Under the pieces are notes generated by a model. The model was not told where the DNA came from. It was given only the letters and a program-made list of their open reading frames with translations, and did no database searches. Shown piece after piece: positions 28,901 through 43,900 of a stretch of 64,000 nucleotides of DNA (position 1 is its first letter; each line of letters starts with the position of its first letter). A program made the translations under genes and the position numbers. Source of the DNA: Lamellibrachia satsuma (Eukaryota; Annelida; Polychaeta; Sabellida; Siboglinidae); the NCBI GenBank assembly GCA_033239005.1, contig BSQZ01000016.1:801531-865530 (forward strand), written 5' to 3'.

Positions 28901-31900
28901 TTGAAATAAATTCTAGAATATGTTTTAACAACGGTAAAGACAAGGAGGTTAAGAGGAGATCAAATTAAGGTTTTTAAGTAATTGGATGGATATTGATAGA
29001 AATATTTTTTTCTCATTCAAGAAAGATAGTAGAGCATTTAAAATGGTGTAGTGTATGTTTACATATTGTTTTCATCCTGCACTTAAGAAAGATAGTAGAA
29101 CTAGAGGACATGAGGTAACATTAGTAAAGGATCAGTGTAAATTGGATATCAGGAAGTACTCATTCTCACAGAGGACAATAAATGAATGAAACAAATTGTC
29201 TACGGATTGTGTAACAGCTAGCAGTGTGATTATGTTTAAAAACAAGTTTGACACATATTTCAGCAGGGTGGATTACACATACCGTAGATGAAAAAAATGT
29301 TGGAATCTCGATAAGCCAATGGCTTCCTTGTCCAATTGCCATCTGGGCCTTTGCCTCATTAACTTTGTAAAAAAAATTCCATAAAATATCTATTACATTC
29401 TGTACATATGTTAATGCCATCTGTTTCATGCATCCTGCTTCATTTGGTGTTTTATTTCTAATAACCATGTGAAATAATATCATTGAAGACAGCATTACTT
29501 GCCTTGTTAGTGACCATCAATGTTTGGTGTTACAGCTTCAGCGAGACGTACCTTGCGGTCAAGGGGGCCGCCTGCATTCTCCCGCAGTCAGAATGTCTGC
29601 GCACAATCACACGGGGCTCCCATGGAGGTAAGACTTCATAGTTTTAGTGTGTCGAAATGTAAGTGATTATTTCTCTACACATAAGAGGTTTGGTTTACAT
29701 CATGTGATGTGTTTTATAATCTGTAGACATCATTATGACTGGACCACTAGATGGCTTCACAGTCAGGACTTAGCAGTATACTTATATTTACAAATTTTCA
29801 ACAGTTTATGGAGACGGAGAAGTTAAAAATAACAAGTGAAATAAGAATAATTCAGAAATAATTATCCACTTGCTTATGTATACAACTGGTGTGTGAGTGG
29901 GACTTTAGTCTGTCTGTCTGTCTGTCTGTGTATGTCGGTCCGTCTGTCCGTTGGCTGTCTGCCTACCTGCCTGTATCTCTGTCAGTCTGTCTGTCTGTGT
30001 GATTGTCAATTTATCTGTCCATATGTCCAGCACTCCATGCACCTGCCTGTATGTATCTCTGTCCATCTGTCTGGTTGTCAATTTATCTGTCCATATGTCC
30101 AGCACTCTATGCACCTGCCTGTCTGTATCTCTGTCCGTCAGTCTGTCTGTCTGGTTGTCAATTTATCTGTCCTTATTTTGTCAATTTATCTGTCCATATG
30201 TCCAGCACTCTATGCACCTGCCTGTGTGTATCTCTGTCCGTCTGTCTGTCTGTCTGGTTGTCAATTTATCTGTCCATATGTCCAGCACTCTATGCACCTG
30301 CCTGTTTGTATCTCTGTCCGTCAGTCTGTCTGTCTGGTTGTCAATTTATCTGTCCATATGTCCAGCACTCTATGCACCTGCCTGTGTGTATCTCTGTCCG
30401 TCTGTCTGTCTGTCTGGTTGTCAATTTATCTGTCCATATGTCCAGCACTCTGTGCACCTGCCTGTGTGTATCTCTGTCCGTCTGTCTGTCTGTCTGGTTG
30501 TCAATTTATCTGTCCATATGTCCAGCACTCTATGCACCTGCCTGTTTGTATCTCTGTCCGTCAGTCTGTCTGGTTGTCAGTATATCTGTCCATATGTCCA
30601 GCACTCTCTCCATCCACCTGCCTTTCCATTAATAACTTAATCTGTCCATCCATTTATCCTGATTCATTTTTACATAAGTAAAATTCCTCTCTAAGTGGAT
30701 TAACAAGTGTAAAAACATATCTGTGTAAACAGTCTCGTTTCTCTTCATTAGCCACCCACTAGTTTTTACTCTCCATCAGTCAGCAGCAGCTGTGATGTGC
30801 GATAAGCCTTTATATGTTAGTCTGCAGGCAAAAACCTGCTGAAATCTGATTCAGGACTCGGGCCCCCACAGCACGGGAATAATCAATACTTGTGATGATG
30901 GGGCATCACCATCCAGGGTTGTAGAGCCAGTCGTGTTTGGAAGTGATTATTAGGTCCATTTGCTCGGTGGGAACATAGGCCATCAACAAAAGTTACCCAC
31001 TGGGTCCTGCTTTTGTGTGATCCTTGGAAGTTCTTGACCAAGAAGTTGGAAGGTATTTCCTTTCAAGTAGTAAAGAAAGTAAAAGTAATAACACATCCTT
31101 TTAATTTCTACTTCAAGGTCTCGCCGCCAAGTGTTTCTAGGCCGTCCTCTTTTTCTCTTCCCGTGGGGGTTCCTTGTGAGTGAGTGTCTGGTTTGGATGT
31201 AGTTGGTATCTTTGTTTATCTATTTCAGATCAAACATTTCCCTATTGGTGATGCAGTTGTCAACTAGGTAGAGGTTGTGTTTCTTTTGTATAAAGTCTCA
31301 GTTGTTTTGTGGTTAGTCGCAGACAACAAATGACTAGTGTTGCATATTTCTTAATTACCAAAACATGAAGAGCTGTGCACGTGTAAATAATAACGCTCCC
31401 TTTCTGCATTTAAATGCATATAATAAGGAATTATAATGTTCTTTTTCAAGCTATGCTGCATTGGTGAGTTCCATCCTTTAGCACACCACTGTTTTTCTCA
31501 TGTTATCTGCATCTTCATGTACCGCTTTGTCGGCGCACTTGATAAGGCACACAATTCTAGTACATTCAACCAACAGACTAAATATTACACAAGATACAAA
31601 CAACTTTGGTTAATGCCCCAATGTTAAGGTTACGAATCCACCACGTATCTGAACCTACCGCTGTTGTAAAAAAAGGGTAAACAAAATGTCTGCGAAATTA
31701 ACAGATGCCTGCTGCCCTGATTGTACGGGCACTTGCTCTGTTTATTAAACACACTTATTTTAGAGTCAGTGATCATTAATTTCATCAAACAAACAGCTGG
31801 TTATCAGGAACTAGTACTAATACAGATTTTACGGTACACTATACACAGGTTTTACTGTACACTATACACAGGTATTACTGTACACTATACACAGGTATTA

Positions 31901-34900
31901 CTGTACACTATACACAGGTTTTACTGTACACTATACACAGGTTTTATTGTACAGTATACAAAGGTTTCATTGTATTTTCAGGAGACATGCAGTCTCACCT
32001 TCAGTCCATGTATTACCTCCTTCGAAACCAGGACACTATCAAAGTGGTACGTATTTCAGCCACAGCAGCCTCATAGTCATGGCTTCTGTTTAAACATGGC
32101 TTCTATCATTACCGTAAAGTACCTAGTAGAAGTTATCAAGGTGGATTTATGATGCTAGTAATATTCACGCTGCTTGCCTTGCCAAGATATGTCGATCATT
32201 TTTCCATTCATTCATTGTCCTCTGTGAGAACGAGTACTTTCTGATATCCAGTCTACACTGATCCTTCACTAATGTTACCTCATGTCCTCAAGTTCTACTA
32301 CCTTTCTTAAGTGCAGGATGAAAACAGTATGAAAACATACAGTACACATTTTAAATGTATTTAAAGTGTTTAAATATCTTTAATATTTTTTAATGCCTTT
32401 AGCATTTTTAAATATCGTTAAATATCTTCTATATTTTGACACTGCCAAATATATGGTCCCTTACAGGCGGTCAAGGTGGAGAGTGGGTACCCGAGTCACA
32501 ACCGCTACCTGGTGGTGGTGTCAACAATTGACCGCCAGGACACGGAGGAGAGTGTCATTCTGGGAGTGGACATTGTGGATGACCAGACCACCATCGGGCT
32601 TGTATTGACTGTCTGGGGCGACATGACCATTAGGCTGGATGGTGACGGGTACGTCAATGACACTGTCTGTGACAATTTTATGACAGTTAGTCAGTCACAG
32701 TCATATAATTAAAACAAAGTATATGTTAATCAGAGATGGGTGCAATACTTTGGAAGGTCAAAAGTCTTATTATTTTTATCGTACAATGTTGTATGGTATA
32801 TACTACCATATTCATCCTATTAAGCATACGTACCCTAATAAGCGTACACCTCCTAATAAGCGTACACCCTCTAATAAGCATACACCTCCATTTTGTCAAG
32901 GTTCAGTGACGACAGAAGTCTGAGAAAATAGAAAGTTTCACCTATATCAGCTCTGGCATATTTTATACCACATGTGAATGTATAAAAGGCTGGTAACACC
33001 AACCCAGTCCTTTCATTGAATATTTTGACAGACTTCCGTTGAGTCTTGGTGTTTCCTGGCTGAATTTTCGTGGTCCTTTATGGAGCACATAGTTGATTAT
33101 ATCTGTCTCAGACCCAATTTCAGTGTGTATTACAGCCAGTCTTTTACTAAGTTTTAGAATAGATACTGCACATCTGTCATGCTGAACATTTGCCACTGCT
33201 AACTTTTCTCCAATGTTTCACTCATACAAATAAATATAGTGTTTATGTTACAGGGGCTTCAGCCTGGCCTCGAACGAGAGACATCACATATTCAAGCCAG
33301 TGTCGGTGCAAGCTATGTGGTATGTTCATGTCATGATGAATAAATTAGTAAATAAAATGTATTTAAACAAATAAGTGAAAACAAGTAGTAAAAACAGTAA
33401 GTGCAACGTTAACAAAGTAAGTGATATATAAGTTAAAAATAAGTGAAAATAGTAAGTAAGAATAGGCAAAAAAAACAAAGTATGTGAAAACCATTTAATT
33501 TCGTTTCACTTCTTCTGCAGCGATTTTTCAATATGTTGTCTCCAGATGCCAGCCCAAGTGATGCTGGCAATATCGTGCCTTTGGATTAATCATTCTCTGT
33601 AATATGATGTCAGAGAAGTACCAAACTGCAGAAAGCCATGAAGTACACGTTCTCGAATCACAAAATAGTTTAGTTGAGGGTAAAAAAAGATATTACCCCT
33701 CCCAAACCCTGATTCCTGTTTCCTGTGATCACGTATATATTTATGCTTGTTTCTTAAATGTGACCATTAATTTTTCTGTCCCTCGAATTTTTTATTAAAA
33801 AAATTATGATGTGGTTTGTCTTTCTTTCTCCAGGTCGGCGCTGCAGAGTCTCATTCGCGTGCGCAACATCGCTCAACGAAACAACTATTACCCGAAGGGG
33901 TTAACCCACACGTGGGTGACGTACTATGAGGTACGGATAAAATCTGACCAGTCATGCCTCAACGAATGGTAAGTTTTTAATATAAGTTTTAAATTATTAA
34001 ATGTGCTTGGTATGTTTTTAAATGTTTGAAACGTTTTTAAACCTGACCAGTGTTGCATCATGGTGTAGTAAAATTTTACTGTGACCACCCAGCTGGTAAG
34101 TTGGCAGGATTTTATAGCAAGAGTTGTTAATTTGTTTTAAAGTTTCTATGTATTTGATGGATAAAGTCTACACTGTGAAGAGACCTGATACCAGTTGTGA
34201 TAATAATGAACTTCTACAGCACCGACATCCTCAAGAATATGAGCACAAAGGTGCAACAGAATCATTAAGGTGCAACACAACAGAATCATTAAGAATAATC
34301 ATGAACAGGGAAGTGCAAAATAATTATCAGAACAACGGACTACCGAACATTTATGGTGGAAATGCAATTTGGAATAAATATGTCTTGAGATTTTTTGGAC
34401 AGATACTATAGTTTCAGATGTTTTGAAAGTGGAGATGGTAATGCAAGTTATGTTTATGAATGTTGAAAGATATTTGTATTTTTATAAGGAATGTAAGACT
34501 ACACATTTATATTTCTGTTTTACTTCCTTCCAAACTTCTCTTCAGCAGGAATATTTTTAAAATGTAATCTTGTTTACACTTGGCATCAGCCTGGATGCTG
34601 GGCTTTCAAAGAAACCCAGTTAGGATAACGCCCTAAGACTTTGGAATGCCAGATTGATATTGTTATGTTGCAAGAAAGCCCAGACAGCTTTGATCATCTA
34701 GTTCTAATCTACTTTTGTTCCGATGGTTGAAACAAACATTGGAACTCGGCTTTCTCAGTTGCTGTGCCAACTCTTTGGAATTCATTCCCTGTTAGTGTTA
34801 GGTACACTGGAAACATAATACTACTCCACAATCTTCTGGACACTTATATTTTACCTTCCCTATTTCCCAAGAGTGTCCATCTGTCTGTTGACATCTTTAA

Positions 34901-37900
34901 CAATGTATATATCAGTTTCAAGATTGACTAACCCGTTTGGTTGATGCACCTCTGGGCTCCTGTTTCTGAGGACTGAGGCGTAGTAATAGTTTTGTTATCA
35001 TTATTATTGTTTACAGGAACACGATGGAAGACATCGAGTCTCACCGAACAGAGACGCCCATCACAGCCGGGTGAGCGAGGAAATCTTTATATTTTTATAC
35101 CATTTGTTTCTGTGATTTATTCAGTGTTTCAGTCATAATGCTTTACTAAATCGTGTTTTTTTTTCAGCTAAGAATATTTTAGCTGTTTATTATTTAATAA
35201 TAATTTAACATACTAATTATTTATATTTTCTAAAATTCATGTATGCACATTTTAGTACTGTAATTTGCCTCTGAGTGGCTAAAGCAAGATTTATTGTGCA
35301 TATAAATGCTGTTTTATTGTTATCACTATTGTTATTTAACAATAAATCTTATATTAATGTATTTTTATGAGATTGTCTAATTATAATTGCTACAAATCTT
35401 ATTAACCCTTACAAATACATGTTTTGATGATGTTATCAAATCAGTTTGTATTTCGTTCACATCTTGCAAAACTGTTCATATGTTTAGGTAGTAGAGCAGC
35501 TGTGCATCTGTTTTGGAGTGGGCTCCTAGTAAGTGCTTTACGGTAGTTGATGGTGATGTTTGCAGGTCCATGGAGAAGGCTCAGGTGGAGAAGACAATAA
35601 AGGGCAAGTTGAAGGCGATCATGATGGCCGTCGACCTCGAAGAAGTCACCAGTGTCTATGTATGTACACCTAGCAGTGCGGTCACCCTCAACAGGGGTTA
35701 AGTAGAGGTCCAACTTTATCTTTGCCCCATAGCCTGGGGTAAAATAAAATCAGCAAGATGTTTATATATGTAAGATTGGTAACAGAAATCCATAAGACCC
35801 GCAAAAGAACCGGTAACTGGTAAACTGTAAGAGTTGGCACATATGCACACAGTTCTGCGTTGACAGCTGTAACAGTTGTATGTCTGCTTCAGCTACCTTA
35901 ATCTCATTGTTTCTGGGGTTGTTAAACCACATTTTAAGGCGTTCTTCAAGTAAATCAATGGGTCAGATGTGTGGTGTGTATAATATATACATTTTAGCAC
36001 GACCAAACATGCATACATTTCAGGCTCACACACAACACAAATTGCTGCACGTACGCACGCACGCACGCACGCACGCACGCATGCATGCAAGCATGCACGC
36101 ACGCACACACGCAATCACGCACCACAAACATTTTGTTCAAGATTTTGTTTTAGTACTCCATAAAGCATATCTACGAATATATAATTATATCTCTGTATAT
36201 GTATATGTTTTTCTGTTTTGTTTTTACAAAAATGTATTATGTCATGTATATAGGGTCAAATAAACTTTCTTGTTCTTGTTCGTGCAGCTGCGTAGCCTCC
36301 TGGAGGACACTATGGAGATGAGCCTGGCGGAGTACAAGCCGTTCATAGATGAGGAGATGATTGTTATTATGAGGCAGATGGATGCCGCCTCCGAGATCTT
36401 CGACTATCTCTACCTCGGCTCCGAGTGGAACGCCTCTAATCTGGAGGATCTCCAGGAACAAGGGTGAGACTCACTTAAACCCTCTCGCAATTGGATCGTT
36501 CCATATGAAATCAGCCAGTAAAAAGTGTTACCTCAATTTCGGTACAGGCCTAACATGTGTGCCAAATTTCATTAAAATCTTAGGAGGTTGAGAACATTTT
36601 TGGTTGATTTCATATGCAATGACCCATTTACCATTTCTAGTGCTAGTTATTAGTATCACTCGCTCGATCGGAAAGTTCCTTTTCTATGTCCTCTCTGTTG
36701 AGCTTGTCTTAATTAAGCAGCAGAACCCCTGATGAATCACCACCCTCCTTTCTTTCATTGACGAACAATATTCACAATAAATACCGTATTTGACCTAACA
36801 AGCATACATGTCCTAATTAGCATACATCCCCTTTTTTAATCAGCAGGATCCATAATTATTGGCTAGTGTGGAATAAGTGAAAAGTGTCGCCATCTGGTGT
36901 TAAACATTTGGCACCACATTTCAGTTGTTTTACACTACTCACCAAATGACACCACTAGTGTTAAGCAGTTACCTTATTGTGTATAAAAAAAATGTTTACA
37001 CTTGTAACAACAGATTCCTTGACATTTTTCCATGGCCCAAATTTTTTCAAGCGTACTCTATGCTTAATTAAGCATACTGTACGCACATGGAATACGGTAA
37101 CTGACTGTTCATCAACAGCTACCCCTAAAACATAACCATATATATATATAATAAATGTATTGATTTTCCAAGTAGAAACACACTGTGGCAGCATCTTAAA
37201 TATAATCTTATTGCATGAAGAGGGGGGCAGCCGTGGCGTAGTGGTTAAAGTGTTGGACTCTAAATTCGAGGGTTGTTGAGTTCAAGACCCACACTGGGCA
37301 TGGTTCGTTTTCGAAGCTTAGGCAATTTCGTTTACCCTACTTTGCCTCAGTCTACTCAGCTGCAAATGAGTACAAACACTGTTTGGAAGGTACCTGCGAT
37401 GGACTAGTGTCCCGTCCAGGAGAGTCAGTATAACTGCACTCTAAGTTGCTTCGCACTACAGAAACCAGGTTTAAGCACTGGCCATATAAGCCTTCGTGGC
37501 TTCCTAAGGCGTAATGCCTGGGGGATGACTTTATCTTTTATACAGCATACAAAGTCAAGCAAGAAGTACAGCATACAATAACGTGCCAGATAAAGTAATA
37601 CAAGAATATACAGCATAAAAGACAAGCAAGAAGTATAGCATATAATGACGTGCCAGATAAAGTAATACAAGAATATACAGCATACAAAGACAAGCAAGAA
37701 GTATAGCATACCATGACGTGCAAGAGAAAGTAATTCAAGAATATATAGCATACAAAGGCAAGCAAGAAGTATAGCATACAATGACATGCCAGAAAAAAAA
37801 GTAATATAAGAATATACAGCATACAAAGACAAACAAGAAGTATAGCATACAATGACGTGTCAGATAAATTAGGTAATACGGGGCGCGGATGTCTGACGGT

Positions 37901-40900
37901 AGAGCGCTATACTGTCAGTTGAGAGGACAGCGCTTCAAATCCATCTCTTGGGCAATTTCGTCCACCCCACGTCGCCTGTGTCTTTAGGAAGTTGCCGTTG
38001 GTCCCTTCAAACTTGTGTCTATGCCTGGGGATGACTTTACCTTTATGAAGAGGGACTACATTTAAACTTTTCATGTTCGTGTCTGTGAAATGTTCCACAT
38101 TTAATAAATGAAGAAGTTAAAATTGAGAAGTGACTCAAGGAAAATGAATTGCATCATGTAAGCCGTTCTTAACTGTGTTTGCAGCATCGGTAACATCCTG
38201 AACATGGCACGGGAAATAGACAACTTCTTCCCGGGCGTCATCGAGTACTACAACGTGCGAGTGTACGACGTGGAGCAGGCGGAACTGCTCCGACATTGGG
38301 ACAACACTTTCAAGTTTATCAGTCGTGCCAAGTCAGTAACATCTTACTTTTGTCTCTCATATCGTGGCTAGGTTGTGCTGTTTCATCCAACTTTATCACA
38401 ACAGCACGATGTCACAGAGTTACATGGAAGCTGGTTTTACAGGCTGGCACTCGTAGGTAGTTTGCATGCCTGCGTCTTATGTCATTGAATTTAATATCCC
38501 TACTTAATCTGACTGCCTGGTCTTAATGATATCATAAACTGGTGTGGAGCCTGAGCTAGTTTCTGTACATATCAATCATAACTGAAAAACATGTATGAGT
38601 GAGAAAATGGCAATCCATTTATTTAATACAATAATCATAGGCATGGAATGCCGAAGAGCCCCTGCACAGGAGTGACAATCACAATTGGTTACAAGTGCCA
38701 TAGTAGGGGCGTAATTACCAAGTTGATTAGCCATACACATACATGTACAAAGCTCAACCATTTTGACCGGATCTCATTAAAAATAATTTAATACTTTGTC
38801 CGGTGATTTCACCAGATTATTAAATTTAAAAATTTTTACAAATGAGCTAGCATGTTGCAATGGATACTAGATAGGTCAGATGTTTCGTGAAATAAGTCTG
38901 AATCGAACCAAGTGAAACAAATTGAGGAGGGCCCTTTAACGTATGGCTTCACAACATTGAGGAGGGCCCTTTAACGTATGGCTTCACAACATTGAGGAGG
39001 GCCCTTTAACGTATGGCTTCACAACATTGAGGAGGGCCCTTTAACGTATGGCTTCACAACATTGAGGAGGGCCCTTTAACGTATGGCTTCACAACATTGA
39101 GGAGGGCCCTTTAACGTATGGCTTCACAACATTGAGGAGGGCCCTTTAACGTATGGCTTCACAACATTGAGGAGGGCCCTTTCACGTATGGCTTCACAAC
39201 ATTGAGGAGGGCCCTTTAACGTATGGCTTCACAACATTGAGGAGGGCCCTTTAACGTATGGCTTCACAACATTGAGGAGGGCCCTTTAACGTATGGCTTC
39301 ACAACATTGAGGAGGGCCTTTTAACGTATGGCTTCACAACATTGAGGAGGGCCCTTTAACGTATGGCTTCACAACATTGAGAGGCAACTGCAAGGATTAC
39401 TCCATTGTAATCTCACATTGCAATTTTTGAAGAAATGTATCATGAGGATCAACCTCTTTTCCCAGAGCAGTCTAATTTTACATTATTACCGTATTCGTAC
39501 TATTAAGCGTACATGCCCTAATAAGCGTACACCCCCATTTTTTTTCAAGGTTCAGTGATGACAGAAGTCTGAGAAAATCAAAAGTTTCACTTATATCACC
39601 TCTGGTACATTTGTCCAAAATGTGTAAGTTTCCAACTCGGAGCAATACGCAGGTCTCAACGGACGCCATTTGCAAAGTTTTGTTGTGATGCCAACCATGG
39701 TGACATCTGGTGGATTAATAAAAAAAAATAGTGATGCCTCCTGGCAGATTTTTTTTATCTGTTTTTACACAGATTTTGGTAAAAAAATACAATTTGTGAC
39801 ATTTTCTGCATCTCATAAATTTTTACTGTACTGTGCGCTTAATAGGACGAATACGGTACATGTTTAATATGATATTAAATGTCTTGTGTTTCAGACAACA
39901 ACATCAGAAGGTGTTGGTCCACTGTAAGATGGGGGTCAGTCGGTCAGCCTGCACGGTCAGTGGCAGTGTTCTTCCTTCATCCTTCTGTTGATAACTTTAA
40001 CATTGTACACCTGCATGTATACCAGTTTGACAATTGTCTAACCCACCTATGTGCTCAGTTTCCAATAACTTAGGCTTGATAGAAGTTATTATCTAATTAG
40101 TATTATTATTAGGGATGTGTCTGTCACAGGTGATGGCGTATGCCATGAAGGAGTATGGATGGACGCTGGAGCAAGCATACCAGTTCGTCAAACAGAAACG
40201 CTCCTGCATCAAACCCAATGCTGGCTTCATGAAGCAGCTGATAATCTACCAGGGAATCCTCGATGCTAGGTCTGTCAGCTTAATTAGGGGCCATCCGTAA
40301 ATCACAAAATGCATTTCTCAATATTCTTTATTATAGTTAGTGACTTTTAATGAAAATAACCCCTAAGACTGTACAAAGATGTCCCAGTGAACAGTGAGCA
40401 CCACCTGATGCAATGACACAGAACTGACAAATCCTAAATGTGTCTTCCTCAAAGTTCCCTTTATAAAATGGTCAGGCCGATTAATTCTAATACTGCTGCT
40501 TTGGCTGTTGTTCTTTTCCACCGCTCTCCATCGGCAGTTTTTTCCCATGACTTTTCCTCCTCCATTCTTACATTCCTCTCAGTTGTTTTCTGCTCCTTTT
40601 CCCGCGGCCTCGATGTTCCACTGCCTCTGCTTTTTTTGGTAGTTGGCCCGCTTCCATCTCACCAAATGACCCACCCATATCATCCGACTTCATACTATTC
40701 TTCCCATTAAGCTCGACTGCATCCCAATCTCTTCCCCAGGTCATTCATCCTCTTGTCCATCCTAAATAATAGAACGTGATTTGTGATTTTTAGATCAAAC
40801 TTGTGCATTCGTATCTCATTGCAGCAAACAACGGCACAACAAGCTGTGGCGTTCAGTCTCTGTCGGGAATCTCAACGAAATGACACGATGCCGGACAGAC

Positions 40901-43900
40901 AGCGAGGAGAGTTCGGAGGATGAGAAACAGAATGAAGAGTTCCTTGACCTCAGTCGGCCAAGGTCATGGACCCCACACAATTGTGAGATGAACTGTCGCA
41001 AGGCTCGTCGTCGTACAGGTAGATTTGTTTGAACAATGTTTGTATAGACAGTTTTAACGAGATATAACCAGATTACAAAAGAATCCAGATTCCAAAGCAA
41101 AAAACCCAAATGGCAAGTGGACAAGGAAGCATTGGTTTATCGAGAGTCCAAGAATTATTCATCTATGTGTAACCCGCCCTTCTGAGATATTTGTAAATTT
41201 TGTTTTAAAGTGGCCGATTACCCTGAAATTAAAGTAATTAAACTTTATAAATTTTTAAGGTTTGAAATCCATTACACCTCAAAAGCCCAAAAATGCAAAA
41301 AAATCCTTTTGAAATACCTGACATAGTAACAGCTATGTGACCTGCAAAATACTGTACTCAGTCATAACATGAGATTTATTTACTATTAAAAATTGGCTAG
41401 TTAGGTGTACAATATCGCCTAGCTTACGGTAAATGGTTTCATGGAAGTAAATGTGTCGTTTGTGTCTCTCCATCAGATAAGGACGACAGTTCGAGTAATG
41501 ACGGTCGACAGGTCACTGGCGTGTACAATGTCAACTCTCCCGTCGCTGAGCGCAGCGGAACGTGTGGCGCAAGCAGTACCACTGGAGAGGTGGCGCTGTT
41601 CACTCTAGATGAAGACAGCACAACTAACGACCACAACTCTCCACAGAAACAGTGCGGGAATACGTCGAACAATCAGCCAGCAGTTGACACCGGCGAGTGG
41701 TGTGTCGCACCGCACGGCACCATGAGTAGTGTGCGAAAAGTCGAAGAATGGATGGCGAAAACTCCGCTGGAGGGAATCGTCAAATCGGCAGCTCCTGTTG
41801 ATTGCATAGGAGTTGATAGTTCAATGGAGTCTCATACATTGTCATGTGCCAATCTTCATCCTGAGAAGGCGAAGGTGTATTGTGGGACTGAGGAAGGCTG
41901 CGTTGAATCAGCGGGACCGGCTCAGATGATGCATTCAAGCTCTTCTTCTGCATTGTTGACATCTAAAGTTCGCCCTGACAACTCCTGGATAAAAGAAGCA
42001 TTGCAGGCACCACCAGATGTCGCCACTGCTGAGGAGGATGCACCGAATTCCATGACAGAAGATAAACCCGAAGTCGTAGACATTGTTGATGTGACGACCA
42101 CCAATGAGAAATCTGCGGCCATGTCAGACAATTGCAACTCGAGCGTGAAATCTGATTGCACAGGTGAATCGAAGGAGATAGGAGTGGTGGAACATTACGA
42201 GAAGGAGCTGATCCCATGGAACACTGGAACCGTGCGGAGACAAACTCAGGACCTCGAAGAACGCTTGAAAACTGGCCTGAAACTGTGCAGTGATGCATCG
42301 AGTCCTGTCAGTAGTGTCGGATCACCAGTGTCGGCACACAATGACTTCAGTAGCATCACAGCATCAAATCCACAGTCGGCAGATCTCGGAGGCAGCTGTG
42401 GAGACGATCCCCTGTTGATGTCCCCCGAAAGGTCATCTACGTCAAATGACATGCAATTGAAGAGGCCCGTGTCGTCTGTCTATGTGAATGAGGACATCCC
42501 CCTTGAGCCTGGCATAGTCATGCGAACGAAGCAAGAGATCGAAGAAAGAGCAAAGTAAGTAATTTGCATATCTAGTTCTAATCCACTTTTTGCATAATAT
42601 AAGTGTCTTTATTGTATTGTATTGCATATTGCATTGTTTCATTGTACAGTGTTCAATGATTTTACAGAAGTTACCATGAAATCCCACTGTACTAATCTTA
42701 TCATTAAAACATGTGAAGCAACTCAAGATCGACGACAAGTCTTGCATGTCATTCTAGCCACATTCTCATTAATTGACCTCTGACCTACAGGAAGAGCAGT
42801 GACGGCGATGAAAGTCAACCAGTTCAGCGATCATCCAGTTGCAAAGTCAGCGAAGCGGAACGGTCCCACAAGCGGCGTAGCCGTAACTCAGATCGGCGCA
42901 AGACCTGCCAACCAGTATTGCAATCTACTTATGTGGTGGACAATTCTGCACCTGTGGCGACATCTAGTGCTGTTTTCGCCAGCCAGCCTCAGAGGAGTTT
43001 AGCTGGAGAGGAACGAAGCAAAGGCACGGGATCAGAGACGGAAGAAAAATGTGAAGTGAAGGTCTACCAGATCGGTTCTGAACAAGTTGAAATGCAGAAA
43101 GACAAGGTGAAGAGGAGAACAAAAGGTGCGGAATATATTATAAATTCCTGTGTCATGTCAGATTTTTGCCCATTTTAGTTTGTGCGCAAGGTTTTTGTAT
43201 AAATAATGTGTAATCATTTATTGTATGCAATTACTTACCAATATTCAGTTGCAACATGCTCTAATATATTCCCAACATTCTAATGGTATATCATAACCAG
43301 TAAGATTTGTCCTTTTATGAATATGGAAGTAAATTATATTAACGCCTGTAAATAAGGCACCACACCAAAATGTCAGCAGACGACAACTACACATGCCTAT
43401 GTAGTATATACATAAGCCACTTACTACAGCAGATTATAATTGGGTGCATCTATTAAAACAAAAGTACATGTCTGTAGCATTTGGTAGATTGTTGTTCCCT
43501 GGGATGGTCCCTGAGGTCCTGATGTGACATCTCCTTTGCGCACACGATTGGAAGAGACTGATAACGATGAAGCAAAACAAAGACTGGAGTTGTTCCACCA
43601 TTTAATTCCCAGAGGCCGCCGGTAGTATAATTATTATGCTGGTTGGTGTTTGTCTCGTTGTTCTGGAGCCCATGTGATAGTCTGTCTCGTTTGATTTCAT
43701 ATTATCAACGTACTTTGTTTTTTAGATTTTGAGGAGCTGTCGAAAGAAGAACAGGATGAACGAACAAGTTCCACTCTCGTTCCTGCGACGCAGGAGCTCA
43801 CGCGATCTCATTCACCATTTCCCAGTAATGAAGAAATCGAGATCCGGACTGGTTCAGTGCTTGAACAAAAACTTACAATAGAAATGAAGTATGGCAAGGG

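Noticed and set aside
29893..30681. 262-codon open frame rich in Cys, Leu and Ser (plus two overlapping frames over 200 codons)
   Set aside because: It is the translation of an 80-bp CTGT-derived minisatellite; all three frames stay open because the unit is stop-free and its length is not a multiple of three.
37225..37300. Possible tRNA gene (A- and B-box words)
   Set aside because: No cloverleaf could be folded and the segment continues into a SINE body; the same applies to 19205, 11265 and 9815.
37425..37852. Hydrophobic open frames resembling multi-pass membrane proteins on the minus strand
   Set aside because: Translation of the 67-68-bp minisatellite; the apparent membrane segments are repeat units.
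38921..39385. Regular direct repeats that could suggest a CRISPR array
   Set aside because: Units are contiguous 35-mers with no unique spacers, in an animal intron.
41922..42452. Minus-strand open frames opposite SSH exon 15
   Set aside because: Shadows of the SSH coding strand; the plus frame joins correctly to exons 14 and 16.
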